Shown piece by piece: positions 12,376 to 23,500 of a stretch of DNA of 64,000 nucleotides. Each line of letters begins with the position of its first letter. Positions within the stretch are counted from its first letter, which is position 1. The translations under genes were made by a program, and so were the position numbers. Under the pieces are notes generated by a model that did not search any database, was not told the origin of the DNA, and saw only the letters and a program-made list of their open reading frames with translations. The DNA comes from Capitulum mitella. Its lineage: Eukaryota > Arthropoda > Thecostraca > Pollicipedomorpha > Pollicipedidae. The DNA lies in assembly GCA_030062745.1 (NCBI GenBank), contig CP099843.1, forward strand, positions 23,738,122 through 23,802,121. Direction: 5' to 3'.

Positions 12376-12780
12376 GAAGTCGGAACTAAAAGCAGGCGAT
12401 CCCAGCGTCCCTTCAAAGTACAGGTCAATATCGCTGCTATTAGTCCTAGCAAAAGTCGCGGAGGGGCTGGTGACTGATTAGCTGACGATGTATTTTACGG
12501 CCAGCCATCTTCTGCCATCGTCAGCACAACATGGGTTTCCACGTCATTTTTCGACGGAGACTGCTCTGCTGTGCACCTCTGACGGAGCCTGCAAAGCAAT
12601 GGATGCTGGCCAGGTGTCACTGCTGTGCCTGCTTGAGCTGTCCAAGCCTTCGGCTTGTAAACCACATCAGGCTGCTGAACCGTCTGGGACACTACAGCGT
12701 GTCATCTCCATGGATTAGTAACTATCTGAAGGACCACCTACAAGTTTTACGTTGTCGGAAAACCACCACAGCACCTGATC
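12376..12780 (+). mobile_element. Non-LTR retrotransposon, reverse transcriptase fragment (5' part, broken)
   Basis: The plus frame reads KYRSISLLLVLAKVAEGLV, then a TAG stop near 12480, then SHLLPSSAQHGF, STETALL and DAGQVSLLCLLELSK. These match the N-terminal reverse transcriptase blocks of Jockey/CR1-type LINEs (YRPISLLpvlsK, LLPSSQHGF, vsLLcLLDLSKAFD). A frameshift around 12650 moves the continuation (NHIRLLNRLG, SPWISNYLKDHLQV) to another frame. With an in-frame stop, a frameshift and no upstream ORF, it is a dead copy. A family B element interrupts it at 12781 and it resumes at 14028. Confidence 0.88.
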
Positions 12781-14027
12781 TTAACCCTATTCCCGGAGGG
12801 CTAGACGGTATGGTCGATTCCCGGCAGGGGGGGGGGCGGATTCGGCCCCCCCCTGAGATCTCGAGAACTACTTGTCCGATTTCATCGCAACAAACGGCAA
12901 TCGATTTTCCGTGACGTGAACTGCATTTTTATGAAAAGAAATTTTCAAAATTCTGAAATGTGGGGATACAGGGGGGGGGGGGGCAGAAATGTCAAAATGG
13001 GAGGTACTTTTGGACTTCTTATAACTCTCTTATTTATGGGCCGATTTCGATGAAACTGGCATGAATCGAGAGATTATAGATGGCCTTTTACCATGGGTCC
13101 ACAAATCTAAAATTTTGAGAGAATTCATGGGCGTTCACAGGGTTTAAAAAATAGGAGGACTAGTTCTCTAACAACTGAATGAACAAAAAAGGCAAAAACA
13201 CTTTTTTGGCTTCTGCTAGTCATGCTATGCTAAAGAAGTAAAAATCGCATTACAACGTCTGTATAATGTTAGCAGAGGCGGTACCAGGGACATGAAAAAG
13301 GGGGAACTGTCATGGTGACACGTTCTTCAGATCAACTTGTGATCTTTAGATCTTAAGTTCTCACTGGAGATCTTAAATGATCTCCAGTGACCTTGGGGTC
13401 ACTTGAAATGGTCTCGTGTGCATTTAGTATTATTTGTGAACGTTTTCAGTCATTTGAATTGACTATTTCAAAAAATTCATTTCATGGCTATTACGATATA
13501 GGGCACGCCCACTGACATTTTAGGTCATAGCTCCGTGACCTGACCTGATATCAGGCTGAAACTTGGTGCACAAATAGAGGGCAACCTTCTACGTCATAAA
13601 TATTTCGGGTTTGGCATTTGAAAAAACAGTACCGAAATTATAGCGAAAAAAACTAATTTTGACTTTTGACCTTGACCTGACCCTGTAAAGTGACCTCAGA
13701 TAAACAAAATCGCATCTGCACATTGCCCAACTATTTCACTATACACCAATATAAAGTTTTATGTTCTATCTCAAAAACTCTGTTTTTGGCAGACGTTTTT
13801 CTATCTCCCTCAACATGGCCAAAAATTGCTTGAGGTGCCTCCCAAAAACGTTGCCTGACTCCGCTCCTGAGCAAAGTAGAATTTTGAAATTTTGTCACGG
13901 CGCGTAGAAAAAATAGCTAGGAAAAGTGACCAAGTTTCGTGAAGCTGCATTAAAAAAACCTGGAATTGGCAAGCAAAAACCCCAGGGAAGGTTGATTCAG
14001 CCCCTCCCCTGCCGGGAATAGGGTTAA
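12781..14027 (+). mobile_element. Family B TTAA-ended MITE, copy B2, inserted in a LINE
   Basis: It starts TTAACCCTATTCCCGG and ends CCGGGAATAGGGTTAA, about 1.25 kb and closely similar to B1 throughout. The flanks are the two halves of a reverse transcriptase, so this is a clear insertion with TTAA duplicated on each side. Relative to B1 it has an extra self-complementary segment (CACTGGAGATC ... GATCTCCAGTG, 13364-13391) formed by a local duplication. It has a longer G-run near 12970-12985 and no coding capacity. Confidence 0.92.
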
Positions 14028-15180
14028 GGGTCTCGGCGTTTTGCAGGGGTTCTTCTTCCGCCCGCTTCTGTTTTACGTATACACCAGCGCTCTAGCCAAC
14101 TAGACAAAGCAGCGCAGCTTGTTCAGACTGCCAGTTACTCATTACCAGGAACCCCATTGATGTGAACAGCCTAACTGCAAGCTTGGAGGAAGAACGCGAG
14201 TTCAGCTCAAATGGCTTGAAAATGAACACTGAAAGACCCAGCTGATCGCAACGGTGAAAGACATTGCGTACAAGTACCGTCAGTCGGCTTAGATGTGAAT
14301 GGAAAAACGGTGACAGCTTCTCAGAACGTGAAGAATCCTGGAATGATTCTTGACTCCCGTCTATCTCGAACAGAGCATATTGAAGAGGTAGGAAGAAGGT
14401 GCACTGGGCTTCTCATGTCACTGGTCCACCATCGCCGTCTTCTGCCCGATGCTGTGATGGGACACATCGCAGTGTCACTAGTATTGTCCCATGTAACCTA
14501 TTGTCTTACTGTCACAGCCTTACTGTCAAGATGAAAGTTAGAAAAGACTTTTAACTTCGCGGCTCGAGCAATTTTGGTTTGAATAGACACGGAAAGGTTT
14601 CAGAAGCTAGAGCAGAACTAGGTTGGTTAAATATTGAAGAACTAATGGAGTATTAACAAAATATAGTTGTGTACAGGGCCGGAATAAGCAAAATCCTTGA
14701 GAGTCTAGAAAGAACTTCTTTGTCTGACAGCAGCTTGCACGGCCTTAATACAAGACAATCACTGGCTTCACTCGCCACAAACACACACTGGACATCGGAA
14801 GAGAGTTAGAGCATTTAGGGTCGCGAAGAGGTGGAACGCCCTTCGAGAGGATGTGAGAAGCTCGTCTACCCCGTTGGGATTAGAAACCAAAGCGAAGAAA
14901 ACGCTTATTGAAAAAAGATACCGTCAAGGATGAGCGCTACGCAGTCGGATGATATTTATATGATATCGAATGATATATTAGATATTACTTCGCACTCTCG
15001 TATTACTGCATGTCTAGGCAAGTGTCGTTTTGTACATCAAGCTTTGCGGCGATATCGTAAATATGTTACTGGTAGCACAGATGCGCGCCACTGTATACTG
15101 AGGCTCTGATATTGTATACTGATGGGGACAGTAATAGCCACCTAACGTGGAAGGTCTCAAAGATGTAATAAACCCATACG
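14028..15180 (+). mobile_element. Non-LTR retrotransposon, reverse transcriptase 3' part and tail (broken)
   Basis: Immediately after the MITE the plus strand encodes GVLQGFFFRPLLFYVYTSAL, equivalent to the GVPQGSvLGPLLF block of LINE reverse transcriptases. The 14295-14534 frame then reads VKNPGMILDSRLSRTEHI and PDAVMGHIAVSLVLSHVTYC, the conserved post-catalytic region. Further on, in other frames, comes RWNALREDVRSSSTPLG and TKAKKTLIEKRYRQG ending at TGA near 14932, the usual C-terminal motif of CR1/Jockey-like ORF2. The catalytic FADD segment is not recognisable. Stops and frameshifts make it non-functional. About 250 bp of possible 3' UTR follows; the 3' edge near 15180 is a guess. Confidence 0.85.
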
Positions 15181-15234
15181 TGCATACATACACTGATGCT
15201 GCAGGCAGACCTGTAAGCGATTCACTTTATCATA

Positions 15235-15375
15235 TCTTTCAAATTTGATTAATTTACTTTATCTTTATTATCTTTTATTATTATTATCTTTATTATAATT
15301 ATAATAAATTAAATATATTACATTTATTACTATTATTTTTAGTATCTTAATCACTTTATCAAATTCACTTAATCA
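15235..15375. repeat. AT-rich low-complexity tract (TTA/TTTATC-rich)
   Basis: About 140 bp consisting mainly of ATCTTTATTATT-like words. It follows the retrotransposon tail. Confidence 0.8.
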
Positions 15376-17763
15376 AATGGGAACCAATTTGAATCTCATT
15401 CACAGCCCAGGAAGGTGATTCTGATTCTTATTCTTATTCGCACTGGAAAACATAGAATCGATTCGATTTGATTCAAAAGCCATTTCGAAGTATATGGAAT
15501 AGATGATTCCATTCCCTATTCAACTTCATACCAAATAATGAAAGCCTCGTTGGTTTATTTCGTATAATGGATAATCCAACAGCTCACCTGAATTCAGGTC
15601 AGCTGTACTGAGATGTTGTTTGGTCTTTCTGTCAGAAATTATCCTGTATATATGACTTTTGGGTAAAAAGGGATACGAATCCTCTGATACGAATTTTGAA
15701 TGATGCAACATACCGTGTGTTAGTGGTCAGGGGCTTGAGATTAGGCTACTTGGCCACGAAATCAAATATACAAGTAAGCATTCATTTGGGATAACATTGA
15801 CATTTGTGATGACATTAGACACCCACTAATATTGTTGTGGTTCCACTTCAGCCCATCGAGGCCATGCTCCCCTCTTGGTGCCCGATTCCTGCCGCAGCGC
15901 ATCGCTACCTGATGTTTCGAGGACTCCCTTGTGAAACAAGAGCGCCACCAGCTTAACGGAGGACCATCTGCGCAATGGTAGGCGTTTTGTAGGCTTACAT
16001 TTGCGAATCTTCATACGAGTGTTCCTTAACTACATCCCACTACAGCGACAGCAGCTTTGGAGCCATTGCGTCTGTTAATATTTAGACATCTGGTGCCTCA
16101 ACGGCGTACGACAGCAGTGGCAGAAGTCGAGACTCACAGTACGGCGGAACTGCACAGCAGCTGAACTAAGCCTTGAAACTAGGAGCTAAACTATTTTCCT
16201 CCCTTAGACGATGCACAACTTACGCCTATCTGGCAGTCATATGTTCGGGTCAACGCGGCAGTAGGCCATAGGTTACAGTGAGGGGAACGGTTGACCTTAG
16301 TCGAATTCTGAGAAATAGATTCGATCGGTTTAAAACATTTTGCTGCTTGCGTTTTCAACAATCGTTATCTATCAAATACTTAGAAGCATCGGAGGTGCGA
16401 AAAAAACGAAAAAAGCGACATTCTCACGTTACCTTGTAATTATGACGCGGTATCGTGGTTCCTTCTGACGTTCATCACTGTCTCTGTCGTCACAATAACA
16501 GTTTACAAACCGCTAACATTGCTAGAAAATTGCTTTGAAGCTCCGTAGACGCAGACTCGTCAAATATAGCATATATTAGGAGTTCATATGTAATTCCACA
16601 ACCTACAACTAACGCACCTCAGTTTAAAACATACTTTAGCCTTATCTTCATGCGGTGGATTTCAATCGAAATCCACACAGGGGGAGGGCCGGTTCAGCCT
16701 TCCCCATCTAACTGAACCGATTTCAGCGAAGCAGGGTTAAAACCAAAGCTTGTGATCTGAACTAACTTTTCATATATCCGAGAGCAGCCAAAAACGCCAA
16801 GGGCGCCTTCAACAGAGCACAAAATGGGAGGTGAGCGGCGCATTTTCGTCCACCAGCATACGACACTGCAAACGTTTACTCTGACTCTTATATCGACTTT
16901 GATTTTTGGTTAGTCTGTAGACACGTTTAGAAGCAATTTAGAAAGCAGTAGTGGATTCAGGATCTGATACATAGAGGGAGGGCAGTGAACCACTATCCTT
17001 TGGGATATATGAAACTCAGTTTTGGTCGATTGGCTAAGTCAAGTTCAATATCTTTACGTGAGGCGATGGTTGCAATGTCTTCGAAACACCAATGACGGGT
17101 TCAGGAAACCAAAATAGGGAGTAATTGTGTCTTATTAAAAGTGTCAATGGCGTGTCTATAATATCATACTACAGGTATCATTTTCTTAATCCTCTCTTTA
17201 ATTTTTCCTGGATTCGCCCCTGTCAATGCAGGCGCAAGTATGTGTTGTATACGCATTCCTCATGTATGCTAGTACTGGGTTGAAATCAGCAATGTATGTA
17301 CGTATGTATGTCATTCGTCAGGCAATGTATATCATTCGTCGGTGTGGACCAGTCAGAATCCTAAATTTCTGTCCGGTTCTGGCCATGATTCTTATTTATT
17401 ATTAAACAAACATTACCGATTCCAGCATACACCATAGAACATATTTATACAATGACGACAACAATATATATATGTATATATATATATGCATCATATACAT
17501 ATGTCTTCATATATGTATGTATGTACCATGCATATCACGAAGCCATATTCATACATGAGAAGCAGCCCATTCTAAACAAGCCACCTCTTGCGTGTATCAC
17601 TCTGGAACTGTCTCAGGTGAATGCGATAGGAACACGAGAACTAACACATAGTGTGAAGTGTGATGGTAGTGATGTGTGTGAATGATGGTGTTTTAATTGT
17701 GGCTGCAAGCGATATTTTGATATTTGTATCTTAGTTCACACAGACATGACAAAAATGTGCTTT
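15376..17763. other. Intronic gene-less stretch with short microsatellites
   Basis: I found no gene. Short tandem tracts occur at 17284-17312 (GTAT-like) and 17461-17525 (TA then TATG). A GATTC-rich segment (15410-15480) resembles the one near 9170-9300. A G-run followed by CCCCATC and GGGTTAAA near 16680-16742 looks like a worn MITE end, but only one end is visible. Confidence 0.55.
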
Positions 17764-19114
17764 TTAATCCGCGCACGACGGTTCCGACCATGCCCAAGGG
17801 GGGGGGGGGGAAGTTGGCCGCCCCCGCTCTAACTAAGGAACGGTTGGTCGCACGATAAAAGTAAGCACACTGTTGGAAAGCTTGTGACGAGTAGAACTCA
17901 TAACTCGTCTCATTTTTAGTTTTAGATAATGTGTAAGCAATTTACGTCCTATTTATGTTTTCTCATAGCCGACTGCATGAGACCGAGAAACGGCCTGAAT
18001 CTCAAGGGCTGTGACCAGTAACTGGGGGAGCAGTTGGGTCGATTGGTGTCAGGTACCTGACCTAGGTCAGGTCAAACAGACCCATGTCAAAAAAAGTTTA
18101 GCGAACCTCTAACTTTTTCGCAAAACAAAATATCTCAATCATACTTTCAAGGATTAGTCATCGTCACAGATGCAACAAATTTGCTCCTCAGATTTTTCGG
18201 AATTTTCCGGGTCATTGACCTAAGGTCAAGCCCATTTTTGAGACATATTGTCGTTTTTTTCGGAAACTGACGGAATATTTCATAACATTTTCAGCGTGGA
18301 GTGAAGCAGACATCTAGTTATCGTCACTGGGCAAAGTATCAATGACTTACAACCATTGATCTGAGGTCAGGTCATGAATAACTGTAGTGGGCCAAAATGT
18401 ATCACCGTCAAAATCGACGATGAATTACTCAGAAGGGTAGAAAATGGCAGAACTAGCTTGCACAGACGTAATTAATACCAGGAACCTCGAAACGTTAGAA
18501 AAAGTAGCATATTTTGGAAATAAACAGGCTCTCGCGAATAAAGCTCCGCCAACTTTGTAGATTGGTAACTAATCATTTTTTTCCAAATTTAAGCATGAGA
18601 AACCATCACAGGAACCACAAAGATCAATAAAATTGACATAGATCGTCTTTTTTCGCGAAAATATAGGAACTCTAAAATAAGTTCCCGTCAATTTGGTACC
18701 GAATACGGCAGCGGCGTACACCGACAGCTGGCGGGAGAATTACCGTGGCTATCTAAAAGTTTCGGCGTATATATTGAACAAATCTGGGGAAATTAGACGT
18801 GTATCGGCATCCGCCGACCTTTACTTGTGCGCTGGTGCCTTTACCTATGCGTTATTAGTCAAAGCCCTTGAGATTCAGGCCATTTCTCGGTCTCATGCAG
18901 TCGGCATGAGAAAACATGTATAGGGCGTAAACTGCTTACATATTATCTTAAACTAAAAATGAGACTAGTTTCGAACTCTACCTTTCACGAGCTTTTGAAC
19001 GGTGTGCTTATTTTTATCGTGCGACTAACCGTTCGTGCGTTAGAGGGGGCAGTCAACTGCCCCCCCCCCCAGTCGCCCATGTTCGGAAGGGACCGACGGT
19101 CGTGCGCGGGTTAA
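17764..19114. mobile_element. Family A MITE, fold-back composite copy A2
   Basis: Both ends are the same type: it starts TTAATCCGCGCACGACGG and finishes CGACGGTCGTGCGCGGGTTAA-like, with TTAA at 17764-17767 and 19111-19114. From 17764 to about 18020 the sequence matches the family in minus orientation. From about 18025 to 19114 it matches in plus orientation, starting just inside the usual left end. It is therefore a head-to-head composite of two copies, or one copy with an inverted duplication of its right end. Exon 3 of the glycosyltransferase gene ends only about 115 bp to its right. Confidence 0.82.
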
Positions 19115-19229
19115 TGCAGACTTTTATACCTTACCTATATTGTAATCCCCATAGTTGTGCTATATTCGTAATTCGGGCTTCATTCCTGTGTAACAACAGC
19201 GAGAAGGTGCGAAATGCACACATTCCGAC

Positions 19230-19420
19230 CTGATACATAGTTTGGGTAATAGTCGTGCGGCCACTCGTCGCGGGACACAGACCACTTGGTCTCGCCACGG
19301 TACGGCTTTGGCTTCTGGTTCATGTTGCCGCCGAGGAACCCGCTGTCCGGAAACCACTGCGTGTATTCTAGCAGACGGAAGATGTCGAACACAGTGTCGT
19401 CATCCATCTTGACGATCCAT
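19230..19420 (-). CDS. GT31 beta-1,3-galactosyltransferase-like, exon 3 (DDD motif)
   Basis: The exon encodes WIVKMDDDTVFDIFRLLEY, then GFLGGNMNQ, KWSVSRDEWP and YYPNYVSG. The DDD is the DxD metal and UDP-sugar binding motif of GT31 enzymes; KW-x-VS-x-(D/E)(E)(W/Y)P and YP-x-Y-x-SG are family hallmarks. The acceptor CTTCTCCGGCAG joins in phase to exon 2, giving CPQATWIVKMDDD across the junction. The donor TCAG|GTCGGA is weak at +3 but gives the right phase into exon 4. It is the only copy of this exon, because the equivalent place in contig 3 is lost in the N gap just left of 45378. The subcellular site should be the Golgi. Confidence 0.93.
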
Positions 19421-19488
19421 CTGCCGGAGAAGGGAGCCGTGGTGACGTGGTAGTCCACGCGTTTGGCGTGAGGCCACTGGTCCGCATG

Positions 19489-19827
19489 TCAAAGGAGTTC
19501 GAGGGACAAGAGCCGTAACTCAAACGGCAGCTGGTTATGGGTAAGGCGGTTAAGGTAAGGTAAGGTCATGGTTATGGGTAAGGCGGTTCCGTCCTGTGAA
19601 GGCTCCTGGCAAGCGTCCATAAGCCAGGATCCCGCGGGCAGATGCCGCAGGCCAGTGGTCCGCATGGAGACAAGGAGTTCGCACATTAGACGTCTGCAGA
19701 CCAGGGGCAGGAGAGCCAGAACTTCGGAAAAGTGAGGAGAATCCTTCCGAGGCTCCGTTCCTTCCACCATCATTCGTGTTATTTCCTGCGTTATCCATCC
19801 CAAAGATTTTCCGGTGTTTTCAGACAT
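19489..19827 (-). CDS. Hypothetical 112-codon ORF, unknown
   Basis: This is a minus-strand frame with MSENTGKSLGWITQEITRMM at its N-terminus and GSWLMDACQEPSQDG in the middle. I recognise no domain. It lies immediately upstream of exon 3 on the same strand, inside intron 2. In the second copy of this segment (45390-45720) a one-base difference in a G-run breaks the frame. With the two copies this similar, their shared sequence does not test for coding constraint. It may be a chance ORF or a mobile-element scrap. Confidence 0.2.
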   Translation of the reverse strand: MSENTGKSLGWITQEITRMMVEGTEPRKDSPHFSEVLALLPLVCRRLMCELLVSMRTTGLRHLPAGSWLMDACQEPSQDGTALPITMTLPYLNRLTHNQLPFELRLLSLELL

Positions 19828-19959
19828 TACATACCCTCGTAGGCCACCAGTAAATGAGTTTCTATTTCTATTGTTTTCCTCTCTTTTTTGAGGGTCATTG
19901 CTTGAGTTATGGGGCTATGGCTTATGGCCCTCTAGCCACAAGCACTTAACCATGGGTTT

Positions 19960-20560
19960 CCGTATTCCAGGCCACTATCCTGTGGAGTGTGGCTTATATA
20001 TGCCACAGGAGACCCTCAACGCCAAAAAAATATCTCTAACTACCGCAGGGAGGCCAGTCTTTAGCGAGAAAGGTCTCTTCCTACCATACGCCAGATTGCC
20101 GACAAAAATACAAGAGCTATCAATACAGGCGGCTCTTTTTCGCCTCGAGAGGCGCCCTCATCGCCAGAAGAGGTCCTTTCGTCGCCACAGGAGACCCCTT
20201 CGTTGTCCTAGATGGCTTCCCCGTGACAGCTGAGGCCCCCTCCCCGTCGCGGACAGTGGCGAACCGAAGGGAGAAGGCGGAGCGGGCAGCCCTCCCCCCT
20301 CTGTGCGACTTGGGAGGCCCTGATGACTTATGGAAGGACCCTCAAACATCACAAAGCTTTTCTGGGCGTCACTAATCCCATGAGCCCCACCGAATGCCAA
20401 AACTGGCTCTAGGAGGTTCCTCTCAAACACTGATGATGACCCCCAACGTAACAGGAAGCCAGCTGAGGAGGACCCCACAGGAGAAGGACCCCGTAGTGGC
20501 ACGAGAGGCCGCCGTTACTTTATAACAAAGGGGCCCTGGAACCTAGGAGGCCTCCCCTCT
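19960..20560. repeat. Degenerate GAGGACCCC-type minisatellite-like block
   Basis: Units of about 20-22 bp, such as CGCCAGAAGAGGTCCTTTCGT and CGCCACAGGAGACCCCTTCGT, follow one another near 20155-20215. More diverged ones follow to about 20540. The same block is present at about 45860-46440. Frames through it give repetitive serine- and proline-rich peptides, and I see no gene. Confidence 0.55.
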
Positions 20561-23500
20561 ATCCGCAGCCCCTGCTCTTAGACCCGTGTCGCGGCTCCTG
20601 CTCACACCTGAAGATGGCCAAAGTCTGCGACATCTCTCCCGGCGCTTCCGTGTCCAGCGCGTTATTTCCTTCACCCAGGCCAGTCATTTCATTGTTTTCT
20701 CCGTTGACTCTGCTGCCTCGCAGATTTGATGATTTGACCCCACGGGCAAGTATGACTTACATTTGGATCGACATCAAATTTCGATATCGATTACGTGAAC
20801 TTCAAACAGTTTGTAGACACTTCATTCAATCTCTCAACTGCGACACGGGAAGTTCAGTTTCTATGACAGTAGGTAGACGGCCAGATCGTTGATTGATATA
20901 AGAAATCGGAGAGAGAACACACGAAAGGAAACTGACCACCTCTCCACACCGTTATATATACGGCGGCCACACGAGATCTCATTGAGGTTCACCATCAGCA
21001 TAGTTACTGGATACAACCAGTAGGACCAGTACGACGTCCTGTGGGGCGCAAGACGGGCAAGGCCTATTTCGTGAGTTTCCTACCTCGTTTCCTTTTTTCC
21101 TACTCCCGTTATGCATTTCGCAATATATAAGATATTTATCAATCTCAGTCAATAATTTTCGTCCAAATAATTGCGAATTCAAACGTCACGCGCGCCCTTG
21201 ATATTGTTCGTTCCCATTACTGAGCGGTTCAGAAACACACACGGAAAAATTGGGCTAAAAGTAGAAAGCTCTCTTCCGAGATGGTTTTGTGGAAGAAAGA
21301 GTTTGTAAGACGACGCACTGTGAATGCAGCTACACAGAATTGAAAGCACTGAGCTATTTCCTGAGGAAAAATTACAAAGGATTTCCCCAGTGATTTGCTC
21401 CGAGTGGATTGCAAATTACTCGCCTCCAGAAATCGTTGTGGCCGGGATGATCAATTCGATTTTTTCTGCTAGCTGAGGTAAGACCTAGCCTAAGGCTTCG
21501 CACGTAATCATTGGCAAACGACTGTCTGTGTGGCTGATTTCTAGCGGGAGCATTCTACTAGTGTTCAACCCAGTCATGGTACTCTTAAACTGTAATTCTC
21601 CCCTCCCCACATACACACAAACACACACGTACACAAGTATCCATCCCTGGATAACTTGCACGGTACGTCACATCCTTTGCAGTCTCACAGAAACATCGTC
21701 GTATGTCTGCTGCTAAGTGCTTTGGAAAGCAGCACGGAACATTTCCTACGGAAGGTGAAAAGCCGCTTCTACAATTTTACGACTTTGGTAGGTTGATGTG
21801 TCGACGGCAAATGTCACGTCATGGTAGCTTGTAAGCAAGTAAATATTTGGGGTTTAGATGAAGAAATAATATGCTTGCAAGAAGACGAGAAGATGATGTA
21901 CTAGATGAATAAATTTATGTTTTGTTGGAAAGAAATGAAGCCAGGTCAGTAAACGGGCGCTACGACTGTAACAGACAACATAGGACAATATATGTTTTGG
22001 TACGCGAACGGGAAAATGACTTAACTTAGACTTGACAAGGACTTTCTGCGTGAAGTAAGGAATAAATTCAGCCAAAAAAAACAACATTTGTGTTCCAGCA
22101 TAATGAACACGGTTTTGCACATAAGCAGGCAATATAAATATTAAGATGAATAACTTACAACGGGTAAAGTGCAGATGAAGAATTCGGAGAAAAGAAAGGA
22201 AAGAAAAATGGACAAAAAAACGGTTTGGTTGTAATACAACAGTCACGCGACGGAGAAAGATACAAGAAAACACGGTACACGAAAACACGAAGCCCTTCTC
22301 TGGATCACCTCAGAAACATAGACTCGTGAGTAATATTCTAATCCTCAATAAGATGAGCAATGATTGAGATAGGACACGTACTATTAATCTTACTCGTACG
22401 CACGATGAGTAGAATGTTACCGCTGCGTGAACAGATGCAGCTCCTTATCCCAGCTTTTCGTTAGGGGGGCAGTTCAGAGCCCAACTTTTTGACGGCAGAC
22501 CAGAAATGGTCTTAAGAGGTAGTGCCGGGCCATTTGAAATGAAAAAAAATAAAGTAAACACATTATTCCTAATTCTCTCCATTCCTCAAATGGTTTCTTA
22601 CTTTTTTCTGTTATGTACTGACATTCCAGCGGTATCTCGACTTTTTGTGGTTCTACGATTGTTAAGTAGAGATCGCTCCACACGAGGTGACCTCTAGCTG
22701 GCACAGTTGGTTCGTGAGTATTTTCTGGGGATGTCGTCACCGGAGTGCATACTTGTCTTACTCGCGCCCGTCACCGAACTGTTTGTTACTAATACCCCTC
22801 ATGAAGCTGCTTCTGTCGGTATTTTAACTGTTGCATTTGTGTCATTGTTCATAGCACCTTCTCATGCATTTCTGCCAGCTTAATATCAACTTGATAAATT
22901 TTTATCCGTCCGCCTTCTCATTTGGATTCTCCCATTCAATGCCCGAACCCCTTTTAATCGGCACATCCGAGTTCCTACCTTTACCTTATTCCTTCATCGA
23001 ATAGTTAGACAATGATTGTTTCTGATCAAAAGGAACTCTATCCAAAAATCAAACCCAATCTGCATTTTTTTGTGCTATGCTGTATCCGTAACTCACCAAG
23101 AGTGACCTATTTGGCACGAACGCAAATGCACCGACTGAGATAATACAGTAACCCGCATGCCATTTACATGCGGCGCGCTCCACGAAAGTTAGAGGTTTTG
23201 TCCGCATAGCATAGAATTGCCTGGATAGCATAGCATAGCACAGAAACCGTGTGACTGGCTTTTTTCTTCGGCTCACACTAAGTCAGGACTTTCTTGTCCA
23301 CTTTGCCTGCGTTTGTTGTTCAAGTGCGTAGCCGAAAAAAATGCCGGACATTAATTTATTAAAACGTTTTTTTAAATGACCAAAATTTAATGACATAGAC
23401 CAACGACGATATGCAGTAGTTTTACGCAAAATAAACTATTCATAACTAGATAAAGCAGCAAAATATCACAAAAACATGCAAAAAAGGGCCATGACGCAGC

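Noticed and set aside
19421..19480. Extending exon 3 leftward in protein terms to include DYHVTTAPFSGR
   Set aside because: The frame is open there, but the strong acceptor CTTCTCCGGCAG just before WIVKMDDD gives the correct phase with exon 2 and the family sequence CPQA-x-WIVK.
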